Of a stretch of DNA of 35,251 nt, positions 24,173 to 32,993 are shown piece by piece. The stretch's first letter is position 1; each line of letters starts with the position of its first letter. The position numbers and the translations under genes were made by a program. The DNA is from Gammaproteobacteria bacterium (GTDB taxonomy: Bacteria; Pseudomonadota; Gammaproteobacteria; Eutrophobiales; Eutrophobiaceae), in assembly GCA_026710545.1 (NCBI GenBank), contig JAPOQU010000066.1, positions 1 to 35,251 of the forward strand, read 5' to 3'. The notes below the pieces were generated by a model. The model did no database searches. It saw only the letters and a list, made by a program, of their open reading frames with translations, and had not been told where the DNA came from.

Positions 24173-24667
24173 GTGAGCAAAGACACGATCAATCCAGACG
24201 AACGAATCCGGGAACTCGGCCTGGTATTGCCGGCGCCGTTGGCGATACCACCGGGAATAGATGCGCCTCTCGCCTTTATTAAGGTGGCCGGCAAGCGGGT
24301 GCTGGTCTCCGGCCACGGCCCCCAGGAGGCCGACGGCAGCATCGCCCGGCCGTTGGGCAAGGTCGGCGCCGACCTGACCGTGGAGCAGGGCGCGGAAGCC
24401 GCCCGCAAAACCGCCCTGTCCATGCTGGGCACGATTCAACGGGAACTGGGCGAACTGGACCGGATAAAAAGCTGGGTCAAGGTGCTCGGCATGGTCAACT
24501 CGGCGCCGGATTTCACGAACCAGATGCTGGTGATCAACGGTTTCTCCAATACCATACTGGAAATTTTCGGCAGGGAGCGCGGCCTGTCCACCCGCTCGGC
24601 GGTCGGCATGGCGCAATTACCGTTCGGGATACCGGTAGAAGTAGAAGCCGAACTGGAACTGTATTAG
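24173..24667 (+). CDS. RidA (YjgF/YER057c/UK114) family protein
   Basis: A 164-residue chorismate-mutase-like fold protein. The core motifs 'VLVSGHGPQEADGSIARPLGKVG', 'AARKTALSMLGTIQRELGELDRIKSWVKVLGMVNS' and 'RSAVGMAQLPFGIPVEVEAEL' are typical; the 'R(S/T)..G...LP.G..VE.E' block holds the substrate Arg of the family. RidA proteins hydrolyse reactive 2-imino acids to 2-oxo acids. Start is GTG at 24173 with a weak upstream purine stretch. It is 15 nt ahead of the indolepyruvate oxidoreductase gene, whose substrates are 2-oxo acids formed from amino acids, so a joint role in amino-acid catabolism is likely. The N-terminal extension of about 30 residues is longer than in E. coli RidA. Confidence 0.88.
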   Translation: MSKDTINPDERIRELGLVLPAPLAIPPGIDAPLAFIKVAGKRVLVSGHGPQEADGSIARPLGKVGADLTVEQGAEAARKTALSMLGTIQRELGELDRIKSWVKVLGMVNSAPDFTNQMLVINGFSNTILEIFGRERGLSTRSAVGMAQLPFGIPVEVEAELELY

Positions 24668-24682
24668 ACGGGACTTCAATCC

Positions 24683-27600
24683 ATGGCGCTGGCGGCAGTC
24701 AAGCTGGATGATAAATATACCCTGGACGAGGGCCGGGTCTATCTTACCGGTACCCAGGCCATTGTCCGGCTGTTGCTGGTACAACGGCGCAGGGACCAGG
24801 CTGCAGGCCTGAATACCGCGGGCTTCATTTCCGGTTATCGCGGCTCGCCCATGACGGCCATAGACCAGCAACTGTGGCGCGCCGAAAAGCATTTACAGGA
24901 TCATCACGTCAAGTTCTGGCCCGGCCTGAATGAAGACCTGGCAGCGACTGCCCTGTGGGGTACGCAACAGGTCCATTATTTCGGCGATGCCAACTACGAC
25001 GGCATCTACGGAATGTGGTACGGCAAGGGACCCGGCGTGGACCGCAGCCTGGACGCCATCCGGCAGGGCCACTGGCATGGCTCGGCCGAACACGGCGGTG
25101 TGCTGATCCTGTCCGGCGATGATCCGAATATGACGTCCACCATCTCCGCCTGGCACTCCGAACTGCTGTTCGAAGACCTGCTGATGCCGGTCCTGTACCC
25201 GGCGGACATTCAGGAAGTGTTCGATTTGGGATTGCTGGGCATCGCCATGTCCCGGTTCAGCGGCAACTGGATTGGCTACAAACTGCTGCCTGAGACGATA
25301 GAGACTGCCGCGTCCATCCGGGCGGATCATCAACATATAAAAATTCTAACCCCGGAATTTGATTTCCCGCCCGGCGGCGTCAATTCCCGGCAAGGGGATA
25401 TGTTTTCCCTGCAGGAGTCGCGCCTGCGTCATTACCGCCTGCCCGCCGCGCTTGCCTTCGCGCGGGCCAACCACCTTAATTTCATATCACACCCTTCCGC
25501 CAGGCCCCGGTTCGGGATTGCGGCAATGGGCAAGACCTGGCGCGATGTGCAACAGGCCCTGCTGGACCTGGGCATAGACGAAGGCGTAGCCGCGGCGGTC
25601 GGCATCACGGTCCTCAAGGTGGGTATGCCTTTCCCGGCCGATGAGCAGACCTACCGTGAATTCGCCCGGGGACTGGAAGAAGTGTTCGTCATCGAAGATA
25701 AACGGGAACAGGTTGAACACGGGATGCGCAAGGCCTGTTATCTGCTGCCGGAATCCGAACGGCCGCGCATCGTCGGCCGTCACGACGAACACGATCAATT
25801 GCTTGTCGATCCGTCGGGAACACTGGACGCAGACCGGATTGCCCGGTTGATCGCCACCAGGATTCAATACTTCCATGACAATGACAGGCTGCAGGCACGC
25901 CTTAAATTCCTGAAAAACCAGCAGGAACAGGCCTTGTCAAGGCCGGTGGCGGAGATTTCCCGGTTACCCTACTTTTGTTCCGGCTGTCCCCACAATACGT
26001 CTACAAAAGTCCCTGAAGGGAGCCGTGCAACCGCCGGCGTAGGATGTCACTTCATGGCAACCTGGATGGAACGGGACGTCTATAACTGGACCCAGATGGG
26101 GGGCGAGGGCGCGCCCTGGATCGGGCAGGCGCCGTTCGTGAAAACCCGGCACATCTTTGCCCAGATCGGGGACGGCACTTATTACCATTCCGGGACCCTT
26201 GCCATCCGCGCGGCCGTAGCGTCCGGCGTGAACATGACCTATAAAATTCTCTACAACGATGCCGTCGCCATGACCGGCGGCCAGCCCGTGGATGGCCCGC
26301 TGTCAGTCCGGCAAATCACCCACCAGGTTTACGCCGAAGGGGTAAAGAGGATTGAAGTTGTTACGGATGAACCGGAACAGTACGGAGCCTCTCCCGGGTT
26401 TGCGCCGGGAACAGCCGTGCATCACCGCAGGGAACTGGACCAGGTGCAGCGCGACCTGCGCGAGGTTGAGGGTACGACAGTCCTCATTTATGACCAGACC
26501 TGTGCCGCGGAAAAACGCCGGCGGCGCAAGCGCGGCATGTTCCCCGACCCGGCAAAGCGCCTGTTCATCAATGACAGGGTGTGTGAGGGCTGCGGCGATT
26601 GCAGTGTCCAATCCAACTGTGTGTCGGTGCAACCCCTGGACACGGATTACGGCCATAAGCGCAGTATCGACCAGTCTTCCTGCAACAAGGACTATTCCTG
26701 CGCAGATGGTTTCTGCCCGAGTTTCGTCACGGTGGTCGGGGGCGGACTGCGCAAAGGCAAGGGGATCGGCCCTGTTGCCGATGCCTTGCCCCAAACGTTA
26801 CGCGTTCTGCCGGAACCCGATAAACCCGATCTCACGGCAGGCAATCATGGCATCCTGATCGCCGGAGTGGGCGGCACCGGCGTGGTCACAATCGGCGCGT
26901 TGCTGGGTATGGCTGCACATATCGACGGCCGCGGCATCGTGGTTGTCGATCAGATGGGGTTTGCCCAGAAGGGAGGGCCGGTACTGACCCACCTGCGTAT
27001 CGGCGCAACGCCGGAAAGCATCAATGCCGTGCGCTTGAACGCCGGCGCCGTTGACCTGTTGCTCGGCTGCGATCTAATCGTGGCGGCCGGCGACAGCGTC
27101 CTCCCGGTGTTAAGCCCCGACAAAACACACGCCGTAGTCAACACCCATGAGACCATCACCGGTGACTTCACCCGCAACGCCGAGTTGCGCTACCCCGGCT
27201 CATCCCTGCGAAAACGCCTGCAAGGCGCGTTGGGCCGCGACCGTCTCGATATGATCGAAAGCACCCGCCTGGCGACGCGCCTGCTCGGCGATGCGATAGC
27301 GGGCAACCTTTTCATGGTCGGCTACACCTGGCAGAAGGGACTCATCCCGTTGTCGGAAGAGGCTATCATGCGGTCGATAGAAATGAACGGTGTGGCCGTA
27401 CAATGGAACCAGGACGCGTTTGCCTGGGGACGCCGCGCCGCGCATAACCCTGAAGCGGTAAATGAACTGTGCAGTAATCCGGATAAGGCTAACACTGATG
27501 TTTCAGATGAACCGCTGGAAGCGTTTATCACGCGGCGCGCGGCGGATCTGAAGGATTACCAGGACGCGGCATACGCGCAACGCTACACGGCATTGGTGCG

Positions 27601-28168
27601 TTCGGTTGAGGCTGTGGAGCAGAAACAGTTCCCCGGCAGGTTGGGACTGACCGCAACCGTTGCCCGCTATGCCTACAAGTTGATGGCCTACAAGGACGAA
27701 TACGAGGTCGCGCGATTGTACTGCGACCCGGCATTCAGACAAAAACTTGATGAGCAGTTTGAAGGCGATTACAGTCTGCGCTTCAACCTTGCTCCACCCT
27801 TGCTGGCCCGCAAGGACAAGCTTACCGGCAGGCCGGGTAAAATGGAGTTCGGACCCTGGCTGTTGCCGCTGTTCGGACTGCTCAAGCGGCTCAGGTTCCT
27901 GCGCGGCACGCCGTTCGATCCGTTCGGCCGGACACCTGAGCGGAAGATGGAACGGGAATTGATCAGCGAGTACGAACAGACCGTTGCCGAATTGCTGCAG
28001 ACCCTGGACCATGAAAGGTATGCGCTGGCAATCGAGATTGCCGGCTTGCCGGAACAGGTGCGCGGGTACGGCTATATCAAAACAGAGAATGTCGCCAGGA
28101 CGCGTGCAAAACTGCAATCACTGTGGGAGTGCTGGCGTAATCCCGTCAGGCAACCTGAAGCTGCCTGA
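24683..28168 (+). CDS. Fused indolepyruvate ferredoxin oxidoreductase (alpha-beta fusion)
   Basis: A 1161-residue enzyme that oxidatively decarboxylates aryl-2-oxo acids such as indolepyruvate to acyl-CoA, reducing ferredoxin. The N-terminal domain has 'TGTQAIVRLLLVQ...GFISGYRGSP'. The thiamine-diphosphate region includes 'CSGCPHNTS' (about 431) and 'IGDGTYYHSG'. A ferredoxin-type Cys cluster is near 632 ('CEGCGDCSVQSNC' and later 'CNKDYSCADGFC'). The gamma-type domain begins near 726 with 'AGVGGTGVVTIG' and 'DQMGFAQKGGPV', and a C-terminal DUF6537-type extension follows. All parts occur on one chain, as in proteobacterial homologues. It is co-transcribed with the RidA gene and converges with the dipeptidase gene, ending within a shared hairpin. 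Confidence 0.93.
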   Translation: MALAAVKLDDKYTLDEGRVYLTGTQAIVRLLLVQRRRDQAAGLNTAGFISGYRGSPMTAIDQQLWRAEKHLQDHHVKFWPGLNEDLAATALWGTQQVHYFGDANYDGIYGMWYGKGPGVDRSLDAIRQGHWHGSAEHGGVLILSGDDPNMTSTISAWHSELLFEDLLMPVLYPADIQEVFDLGLLGIAMSRFSGNWIGYKLLPETIETAASIRADHQHIKILTPEFDFPPGGVNSRQGDMFSLQESRLRHYRLPAALAFARANHLNFISHPSARPRFGIAAMGKTWRDVQQALLDLGIDEGVAAAVGITVLKVGMPFPADEQTYREFARGLEEVFVIEDKREQVEHGMRKACYLLPESERPRIVGRHDEHDQLLVDPSGTLDADRIARLIATRIQYFHDNDRLQARLKFLKNQQEQALSRPVAEISRLPYFCSGCPHNTSTKVPEGSRATAGVGCHFMATWMERDVYNWTQMGGEGAPWIGQAPFVKTRHIFAQIGDGTYYHSGTLAIRAAVASGVNMTYKILYNDAVAMTGGQPVDGPLSVRQITHQVYAEGVKRIEVVTDEPEQYGASPGFAPGTAVHHRRELDQVQRDLREVEGTTVLIYDQTCAAEKRRRRKRGMFPDPAKRLFINDRVCEGCGDCSVQSNCVSVQPLDTDYGHKRSIDQSSCNKDYSCADGFCPSFVTVVGGGLRKGKGIGPVADALPQTLRVLPEPDKPDLTAGNHGILIAGVGGTGVVTIGALLGMAAHIDGRGIVVVDQMGFAQKGGPVLTHLRIGATPESINAVRLNAGAVDLLLGCDLIVAAGDSVLPVLSPDKTHAVVNTHETITGDFTRNAELRYPGSSLRKRLQGALGRDRLDMIESTRLATRLLGDAIAGNLFMVGYTWQKGLIPLSEEAIMRSIEMNGVAVQWNQDAFAWGRRAAHNPEAVNELCSNPDKANTDVSDEPLEAFITRRAADLKDYQDAAYAQRYTALVRSVEAVEQKQFPGRLGLTATVARYAYKLMAYKDEYEVARLYCDPAFRQKLDEQFEGDYSLRFNLAPPLLARKDKLTGRPGKMEFGPWLLPLFGLLKRLRFLRGTPFDPFGRTPERKMERELISEYEQTVAELLQTLDHERYALAIEIAGLPEQVRGYGYIKTENVARTRAKLQSLWECWRNPVRQPEAA

Positions 28169-28189
28169 CAGGGCAGATAGCGTCAGGTT
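28152..28189. terminator. Possible bidirectional terminator between convergent genes
   Basis: Nested inverted repeats: outer AACCTGA/TCAGGTT and inner CTGCC/GGCAG span the two stop codons of the converging oxidoreductase and dipeptidase genes. There is no U-tract on either side, so termination strength is uncertain. Confidence 0.35.
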
Positions 28190-29291
28190 ATGCGGAACAA
28201 ATTCCCTTATCCCAGGTAGCTTCCAGCACACGCATCATGTTCCCGCCTATCACTTTCTGCACGTCGTTTTCCGAATAGTCTTTTTCCAGCAGGCAATCGA
28301 CGATGGCCGGCAGGGTTTTGGCCAGTTCGGCAAAACGGTTCTTCCCGTCCAGCACGATCTGGATTGACCGGCCGCCGTCCGGGTATTTATCGTGCTTGTC
28401 GCGCACGAAGGCGATGAACGGCGCCATATCCTCAAAATCATCGGTCGCGATACCCACGTGGTCTATCCCGGCAAACTGTACGGCCGTATCGATGGCCGCC
28501 GCGCAGTCAGCCGGTTTCATTTCGGTAGTCGGGTTGCCGGTAATAACCGGGTTGCACAGGTTGATATTCATGACGCCGCCTGCCGCAGCGAGAGTGCGGG
28601 CATTCTCATCGGTCGCGGCACGGGTATGGTCTACGTGCCGTTTGAGCCCCGTGTGCGAATAAATCGGCGGTTTATCCGGTGCTGTCTCCCGCAGGAGTTC
28701 GAGGGCCTCTCGTGAAGCCCGTATACCCGTGTGGGAAATATCCAAGGGCATCCCGTAGCGGCTCATGGCCTTGACGAGATCGCGGCCCCAGGCCGTAAGC
28801 CCTGCATCGTCAGGCTCGTAGGCCCCGTCGCCCGCTCGATAGCGGTTGTTATAGGCCAGTAAACAATAACCGACACCCAGTCGGCGATACAAACCGACCA
28901 GGTTGGGGTCCTCATCGAAACAACAGGCCCCCTGGTTGGTAAAGTAAATTCCCAATCGTCCAGACGCGTGCGCCTGCCGTATGTCTGCAGTATTACGCAC
29001 GAGAATATATCGATCCGGAAAGCGGGAAATGGCGTCCAGCCAGCCTGTGATCCGGCTCAACGTCTGACTTGAACGTTCCGGGTCAAAACCCACCGTAGCA
29101 GACATGGCGGTCACACCTGCTTCCCGCGCGCGCTCGAGATAACCGTAAACCAGCTCCGCGTCAGCTTCACGGTCTGCCCAGCCGGGGCCCCGGAACAGGG
29201 CAATACAGTTCAATGAATCGATGACAATAGCGTCCTTAACTATTTTTTTTGCCCGTTCAGAGGCAGGGGAATAAGACAGATCTATACTCAT
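28188..29291 (-). CDS. M19 dipeptidase-family protein with altered zinc site (1)
   Basis: A 367-residue protein of the renal/membrane dipeptidase family. The His ligands of the second half are kept in 'LDISHTGI' and 'IYSHTGLKRH', and 'HVGIATDDFED' holds the conserved Asp. The N-terminal H-x-D ligand pair ('DGHND' in typical members) is replaced by 'DSLNC' (25-29), and the bridging Glu of 'IEGA' reads Gln in 'TNQGA'. So the usual binuclear zinc centre cannot form as in canonical enzymes. AGAGGAAG precedes the ATG. It is the last gene of a run with a second M19 gene 36 nt upstream, an MFS transporter and a thiolase. It may hydrolyse a non-peptide amide or lactone, or have lost activity. Confidence 0.85.
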   Translation of the reverse strand: MSIDLSYSPASERAKKIVKDAIVIDSLNCIALFRGPGWADREADAELVYGYLERAREAGVTAMSATVGFDPERSSQTLSRITGWLDAISRFPDRYILVRNTADIRQAHASGRLGIYFTNQGACCFDEDPNLVGLYRRLGVGYCLLAYNNRYRAGDGAYEPDDAGLTAWGRDLVKAMSRYGMPLDISHTGIRASREALELLRETAPDKPPIYSHTGLKRHVDHTRAATDENARTLAAAGGVMNINLCNPVITGNPTTEMKPADCAAAIDTAVQFAGIDHVGIATDDFEDMAPFIAFVRDKHDKYPDGGRSIQIVLDGKNRFAELAKTLPAIVDCLLEKDYSENDVQKVIGGNMMRVLEATWDKGICSA

Positions 29292-29327
29292 GGCTTCCTC
29301 TGTATCGCCAGCCAGTTAGTTAATCAA

Positions 29328-30398
29328 TTAGCCAATCGTCTCTGACAACAGTCTTAACCAGTTGCCACCCATCAGCTTTTGTATATCTCCGTCCGAATAG
29401 TTACGGGCTACCAGGCCGCGGGTGAGGTTCATATACTTGGAATGATTTTCAAGGCCCTCATGCCCTGCGCAAACCGGCCAGATTTCGACGGATGTCGGTA
29501 CCTGCTTGCCTTTCCAGTCGGGGGCCGTGGCGATCTGTTCCAGGGTGGCGCCGGCTATGAAGTCGGAACCGATACCGACATGCTCAACCCCCATCAGGTT
29601 GATTGCATAGTCGAGGTGATCGAGATAATCGTTGATTGTGCAACGCAGTTCCCCGGTCAACATTCCCGGTATGGCGCTCAGGCCGAACACGCCGCCGTTG
29701 TCAGCCAGCTTCTTCAAGGCAGAATCGGTCTGGACCCGGGGATTCCCTTCTTTGGATTTAGCTGCGAGTCCGGCATGAGAGCAGGATATCGGTTTTTCCG
29801 ACACGTCGACCGCATGCTTCAGCGAACCGTCACCCGTATGACCCGTATCAACCAGGATGCCCAGTTCATTCATCCGGCCGATAGCCTGAATGCCGAAATT
29901 ACTCAGATTCTTTTTCGGGTCTTCCAGGCAACCTGAAGCCATGAAATTCTGCAGGTTATAGGTTATCTGTATTACCCGCAATCCGAGGTTGTAAAAAAAA
30001 TCCAGGTTGTCCAGGTCCGTACCGACGCAGATGGAGTTCTGGACATTTAATATAATTCCGTTATTCCCATTGGTCTTTGCCTGTTCAATATCAGCAACGT
30101 GCAGAATGGGGACAATGTTATTTCCCGGATCATTGAAGATCCCGTTCCAGTAACTCAGATCCCGTACCGTCGCGTCGTAGGACCACCAGTCATTGTGCTG
30201 TGGAAGCGTTCCGTCCACGAAGTGATGCAACCCGCCTGCTCCGATGGTGAAACTGCCGCAGGTCAGGCCGCCTGCCTGCATATCGTCAAACAACCCCTCG
30301 GGCAGGGAGCTTTCAGTGAGCATGTCGATCACGACTGCCTGTTCGTGGATCTCTCCGGCTCGCTCTTCCTGCCCCGGCGTTAAACCAAAATCATACAT
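29328..30398 (-). CDS. M19 dipeptidase-family protein with altered zinc site (2)
   Basis: A 356-residue paralogue of the downstream gene. The family frame is recognisable by 'LGILVDTGHTG', 'PISCSHAGLAAKSKEGNPR', and 'GVEHVGIGSDFIAGATLEQIATAPDW'. The N-terminal H-x-D is changed to 'DMLTE' (25-29) and the bridging Glu to Gln ('LNVQNSI'), the same two positions as in its neighbour. AGGAG lies 6 nt before the ATG at 30398. Its first codons overlap the end of the MFS transporter by 8 nt, so transport and hydrolysis of one compound are plausibly linked. Members of this group are often called 'membrane dipeptidase' without evidence. Confidence 0.85.
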   Translation of the reverse strand: MYDFGLTPGQEERAGEIHEQAVVIDMLTESSLPEGLFDDMQAGGLTCGSFTIGAGGLHHFVDGTLPQHNDWWSYDATVRDLSYWNGIFNDPGNNIVPILHVADIEQAKTNGNNGIILNVQNSICVGTDLDNLDFFYNLGLRVIQITYNLQNFMASGCLEDPKKNLSNFGIQAIGRMNELGILVDTGHTGDGSLKHAVDVSEKPISCSHAGLAAKSKEGNPRVQTDSALKKLADNGGVFGLSAIPGMLTGELRCTINDYLDHLDYAINLMGVEHVGIGSDFIAGATLEQIATAPDWKGKQVPTSVEIWPVCAGHEGLENHSKYMNLTRGLVARNYSDGDIQKLMGGNWLRLLSETIG

Positions 30399-31635
30399 TT
30401 CTTACTCCTGTTTTAATCATAGGTTCGGCCTTGCCGAAAAGCTGGAATACTAACAGACCCGAGAAGGAGAGGGCAGCCATGAGGAGGAATACGCTCTCAT
30501 AATTGCCGGTTCTATCCAGCAATATGCCGATCAGTGCCGTAACGATCGCGCCTGACAATGAGCCCGTTGCAGCCAGAAAACCATACAGCACTTCGCCATG
30601 GCTCGGCAGGATATCGGCTGCGTTGGGCGCAAAACCCGGAACGATAAGACCTATAAAGGCAAACAGCAGGCTGACAAGGAAAATGGATAAAACCAGGGAG
30701 GGAGAGTTCATGAGAAACAACAGGCTGATTGCCGCGCCCCCGGTGCTGACACCGATAAAGCCCTTGCGCACCCTGATTTTTGCCGTGCCTCTTTCCAGCA
30801 GCCTGTCTGCAAGGATGCCGGCAAGGATGGTACAGACGGACACCACCAGCCAGGGCAATACGGAATATATCCCGGCCTGCGCCAGCGAGACTTGGAAGGT
30901 ATCGACATAATAACTCGGCAACCAGCTTGCCAAGGGAAAGATCACCCCCCAGAAACAGGCTGCAATGTAAAACAATGCCAATGAAGGAGCGCTGGTGAAT
31001 ATAAGCTTCCACGGAATGTTCAGCGCGGCATTTTTCCCGTTACCGTGTTCCTTGTTTTCAGGCACGCCAGTGCCGGGCCTGGCGGGGATATATCGTATCC
31101 AGAACACTGCCCACACCGCCCCCAGGCTGCCGAAGAAATAGAACACCCATTGCCAGCCGTATAGTCCGATCAGTTTCCCCACAACAAGGAAGGCAAATAC
31201 CGTTCCCACCGTGCTGGCGGCCGTGGTCAGGCTGATGGAGCGTGATATCTCTCCCTCTTTCATCCACCCGTAGACCAGGTTATATGCCGCGGGGTAGGCC
31301 GCTCCTTCGCCGAAACCCAGCATGAAACGGGTGAAGATCAGTATGGTGAATGACGCATATGCTGCAGGTGGGGTCAGCATGGTAAACAGGGACCAGAGCA
31401 GCACCGCGATGAGCAGGACATTACGGCCGCCGTGTATCCGGGACAGGATGCCGCTCCCGATCTGCATCGCAAAATAGCCGATAAAAAAAGCGGAGAAGAT
31501 CAACCCCTTGCCGGTATCGCTCCAGCCCAGTTCCTTCTGCATGTCTACCGCCGCCAGCGAGATGAGCACGCGGTCCACGTAACACAGGAACAGGGCCAGC
31601 ATGAGGAACAACATCATGGTGTAGCGCAGCGGCAT
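30391..31635 (-). CDS. Major facilitator superfamily transporter, ACS-like
   Basis: A 414-residue inner-membrane protein with 12 predicted hydrophobic segments, and a central hydrophilic loop around 180-210 ('IPARPGTGVPENKEHGNGKN'). 'CYVDRVLISLAAVDMQKELGWSDTGKG' after TM1 and 'RFMLGFGEGAAYPAAYNLV' in TM4/5 are signatures of the anion:cation symporter branch, which imports organic anions such as glucarate or hexuronates. The substrate is not determined. It is followed by two M19 genes (overlap 8 nt) and preceded by a thiolase gene 17 nt away, so it probably imports the compound they process. Confidence 0.88.
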   Translation of the reverse strand: MPLRYTMMLFLMLALFLCYVDRVLISLAAVDMQKELGWSDTGKGLIFSAFFIGYFAMQIGSGILSRIHGGRNVLLIAVLLWSLFTMLTPPAAYASFTILIFTRFMLGFGEGAAYPAAYNLVYGWMKEGEISRSISLTTAASTVGTVFAFLVVGKLIGLYGWQWVFYFFGSLGAVWAVFWIRYIPARPGTGVPENKEHGNGKNAALNIPWKLIFTSAPSLALFYIAACFWGVIFPLASWLPSYYVDTFQVSLAQAGIYSVLPWLVVSVCTILAGILADRLLERGTAKIRVRKGFIGVSTGGAAISLLFLMNSPSLVLSIFLVSLLFAFIGLIVPGFAPNAADILPSHGEVLYGFLAATGSLSGAIVTALIGILLDRTGNYESVFLLMAALSFSGLLVFQLFGKAEPMIKTGVRNV

Positions 31636-31652
31636 GTATCCTGTTACCCGTG

Positions 31653-32894
31653 TTATGCGGCGGATTTGAGAATTGTCAGGGCCAGCGCCGCCACGTCCCT
31701 GCCGATATACCCGCCGCCGTTTTCCGCCAGGGCAAGGCGCGCATTTTCTACCTGCCTGGCGCTGGCTTCCCCCCGCAACTGCCAGACCAGTTCAACCAGT
31801 TGCGCCGCGCCCGTGGCGCCGACCGGGTGGCCCTTGCGCATCAATCCCCCCGAGGTATTTACCGGCAGCTTGCCACCCAGTGCGCTGTGTCCGGCTTCCA
31901 CGAACTCGCCGCCGGCGCCGTCAGCGCACAGGCCGAGGTATTCGTAGTACATGATCTCGGAAATGGCTGAGGCATCGTGCAGTTCCACGCAATCCAGTTC
32001 ATCGGGGCCGATGGATGCCTCATCGTAGATGACGGCTGCCCCGGTGCGCGGCGGTTCATTGTGTGTGTCGTCGTCGTAATCATAGCCGCTGGACAGGCTG
32101 GCGGCTTCCACCTTTACCATTCGTTTCATGCCCAACTCCCTGGCCTTTTTTTCGCTGACTATGATAAGGGCTGCGGCGCCGTCGCCAATGGGCGAGCACA
32201 TGGGCAAGGTGAAAGGCCATACGACTTCCCTGGCGCTGAGCACGTCTTCCACCGTCAGCACATCCCGGTACTGTGCGCAGGGGTTGAGGCTGCCGTGCAG
32301 GGAATTCTTCGCGGAGACCGCCGCCAGTTGTTCCCGGGTCGTGCCGTACCTGTTCATATGGTCCAGCGCCCAGGAGACGTAGATGTCGACAAACAGGGAA
32401 CGGTTCTTCCCTGCTCCGCCCATGTCTGCATTCAGGCCTGACCGGGCCAGCTTGTCTTCAATCTCCGCCAGCAACTGGTCGTTCTTTTCAATGTCTATAC
32501 CGCCGCTGAATACGGAAAAGACCTTTTGCTTGTCCTCGCTGTAGAGTTTTTCCACCCCGCAGGCGAGGACAATGTCGTGGGCGCCCAGGCTCACCATGGA
32601 GCAGGCCTGTTGAAAAGCCGTGGCGGAAGACGCGCAGGCATTTTCCACGTTGATAACCGGGATCCCGCCGATGCCCATATCCCGGAGTATCACCTGTCCC
32701 GGCACGCAGACCTGTCCCGATAACACGCCCGCGCCCGCGTTACCCACCCATGCCGCCTGCAGGGCGCTTGCATCCATGCGGGCATCCCGCAATGCGCCCC
32801 GGATCGCTTCATGGGCCAGGGATTTGAGGGAGCGGTCCAGGTACTTGCCGAAACGGGTCATGGCGGCGCCGGCGATGCAGGCATTTTGTTTCAC
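31653..32894 (-). CDS. Thiolase-family protein (SCP2-like acetyl-CoA acyltransferase)
   Basis: A 413-residue thiolase with intact catalytic sites: nucleophilic Cys87 in 'NACASS', 'VELHDAS', and the C-terminal 'NTSGGLMRKGHPVGATG' with the catalytic His. This contrasts with the Cys-less paralogue at 8546-9727. It would cleave a 3-ketoacyl-CoA with CoA or run the reverse condensation. Start is GTG at 32894. It is the first gene of the thiolase, MFS and dipeptidase run. No DUF35 partner is adjacent here. Confidence 0.9.
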   Translation of the reverse strand: MKQNACIAGAAMTRFGKYLDRSLKSLAHEAIRGALRDARMDASALQAAWVGNAGAGVLSGQVCVPGQVILRDMGIGGIPVINVENACASSATAFQQACSMVSLGAHDIVLACGVEKLYSEDKQKVFSVFSGGIDIEKNDQLLAEIEDKLARSGLNADMGGAGKNRSLFVDIYVSWALDHMNRYGTTREQLAAVSAKNSLHGSLNPCAQYRDVLTVEDVLSAREVVWPFTLPMCSPIGDGAAALIIVSEKKARELGMKRMVKVEAASLSSGYDYDDDTHNEPPRTGAAVIYDEASIGPDELDCVELHDASAISEIMYYEYLGLCADGAGGEFVEAGHSALGGKLPVNTSGGLMRKGHPVGATGAAQLVELVWQLRGEASARQVENARLALAENGGGYIGRDVAALALTILKSAA

Positions 32895-32993
32895 TATGTT
32901 AGAACCCGGTAGTAAATGATTGATTGCTCATTGTTCAAAAGTGCATTAAGTAGTCTGAACCAGTCGTGAACAAAAAATGCCGGCACAGCATGT

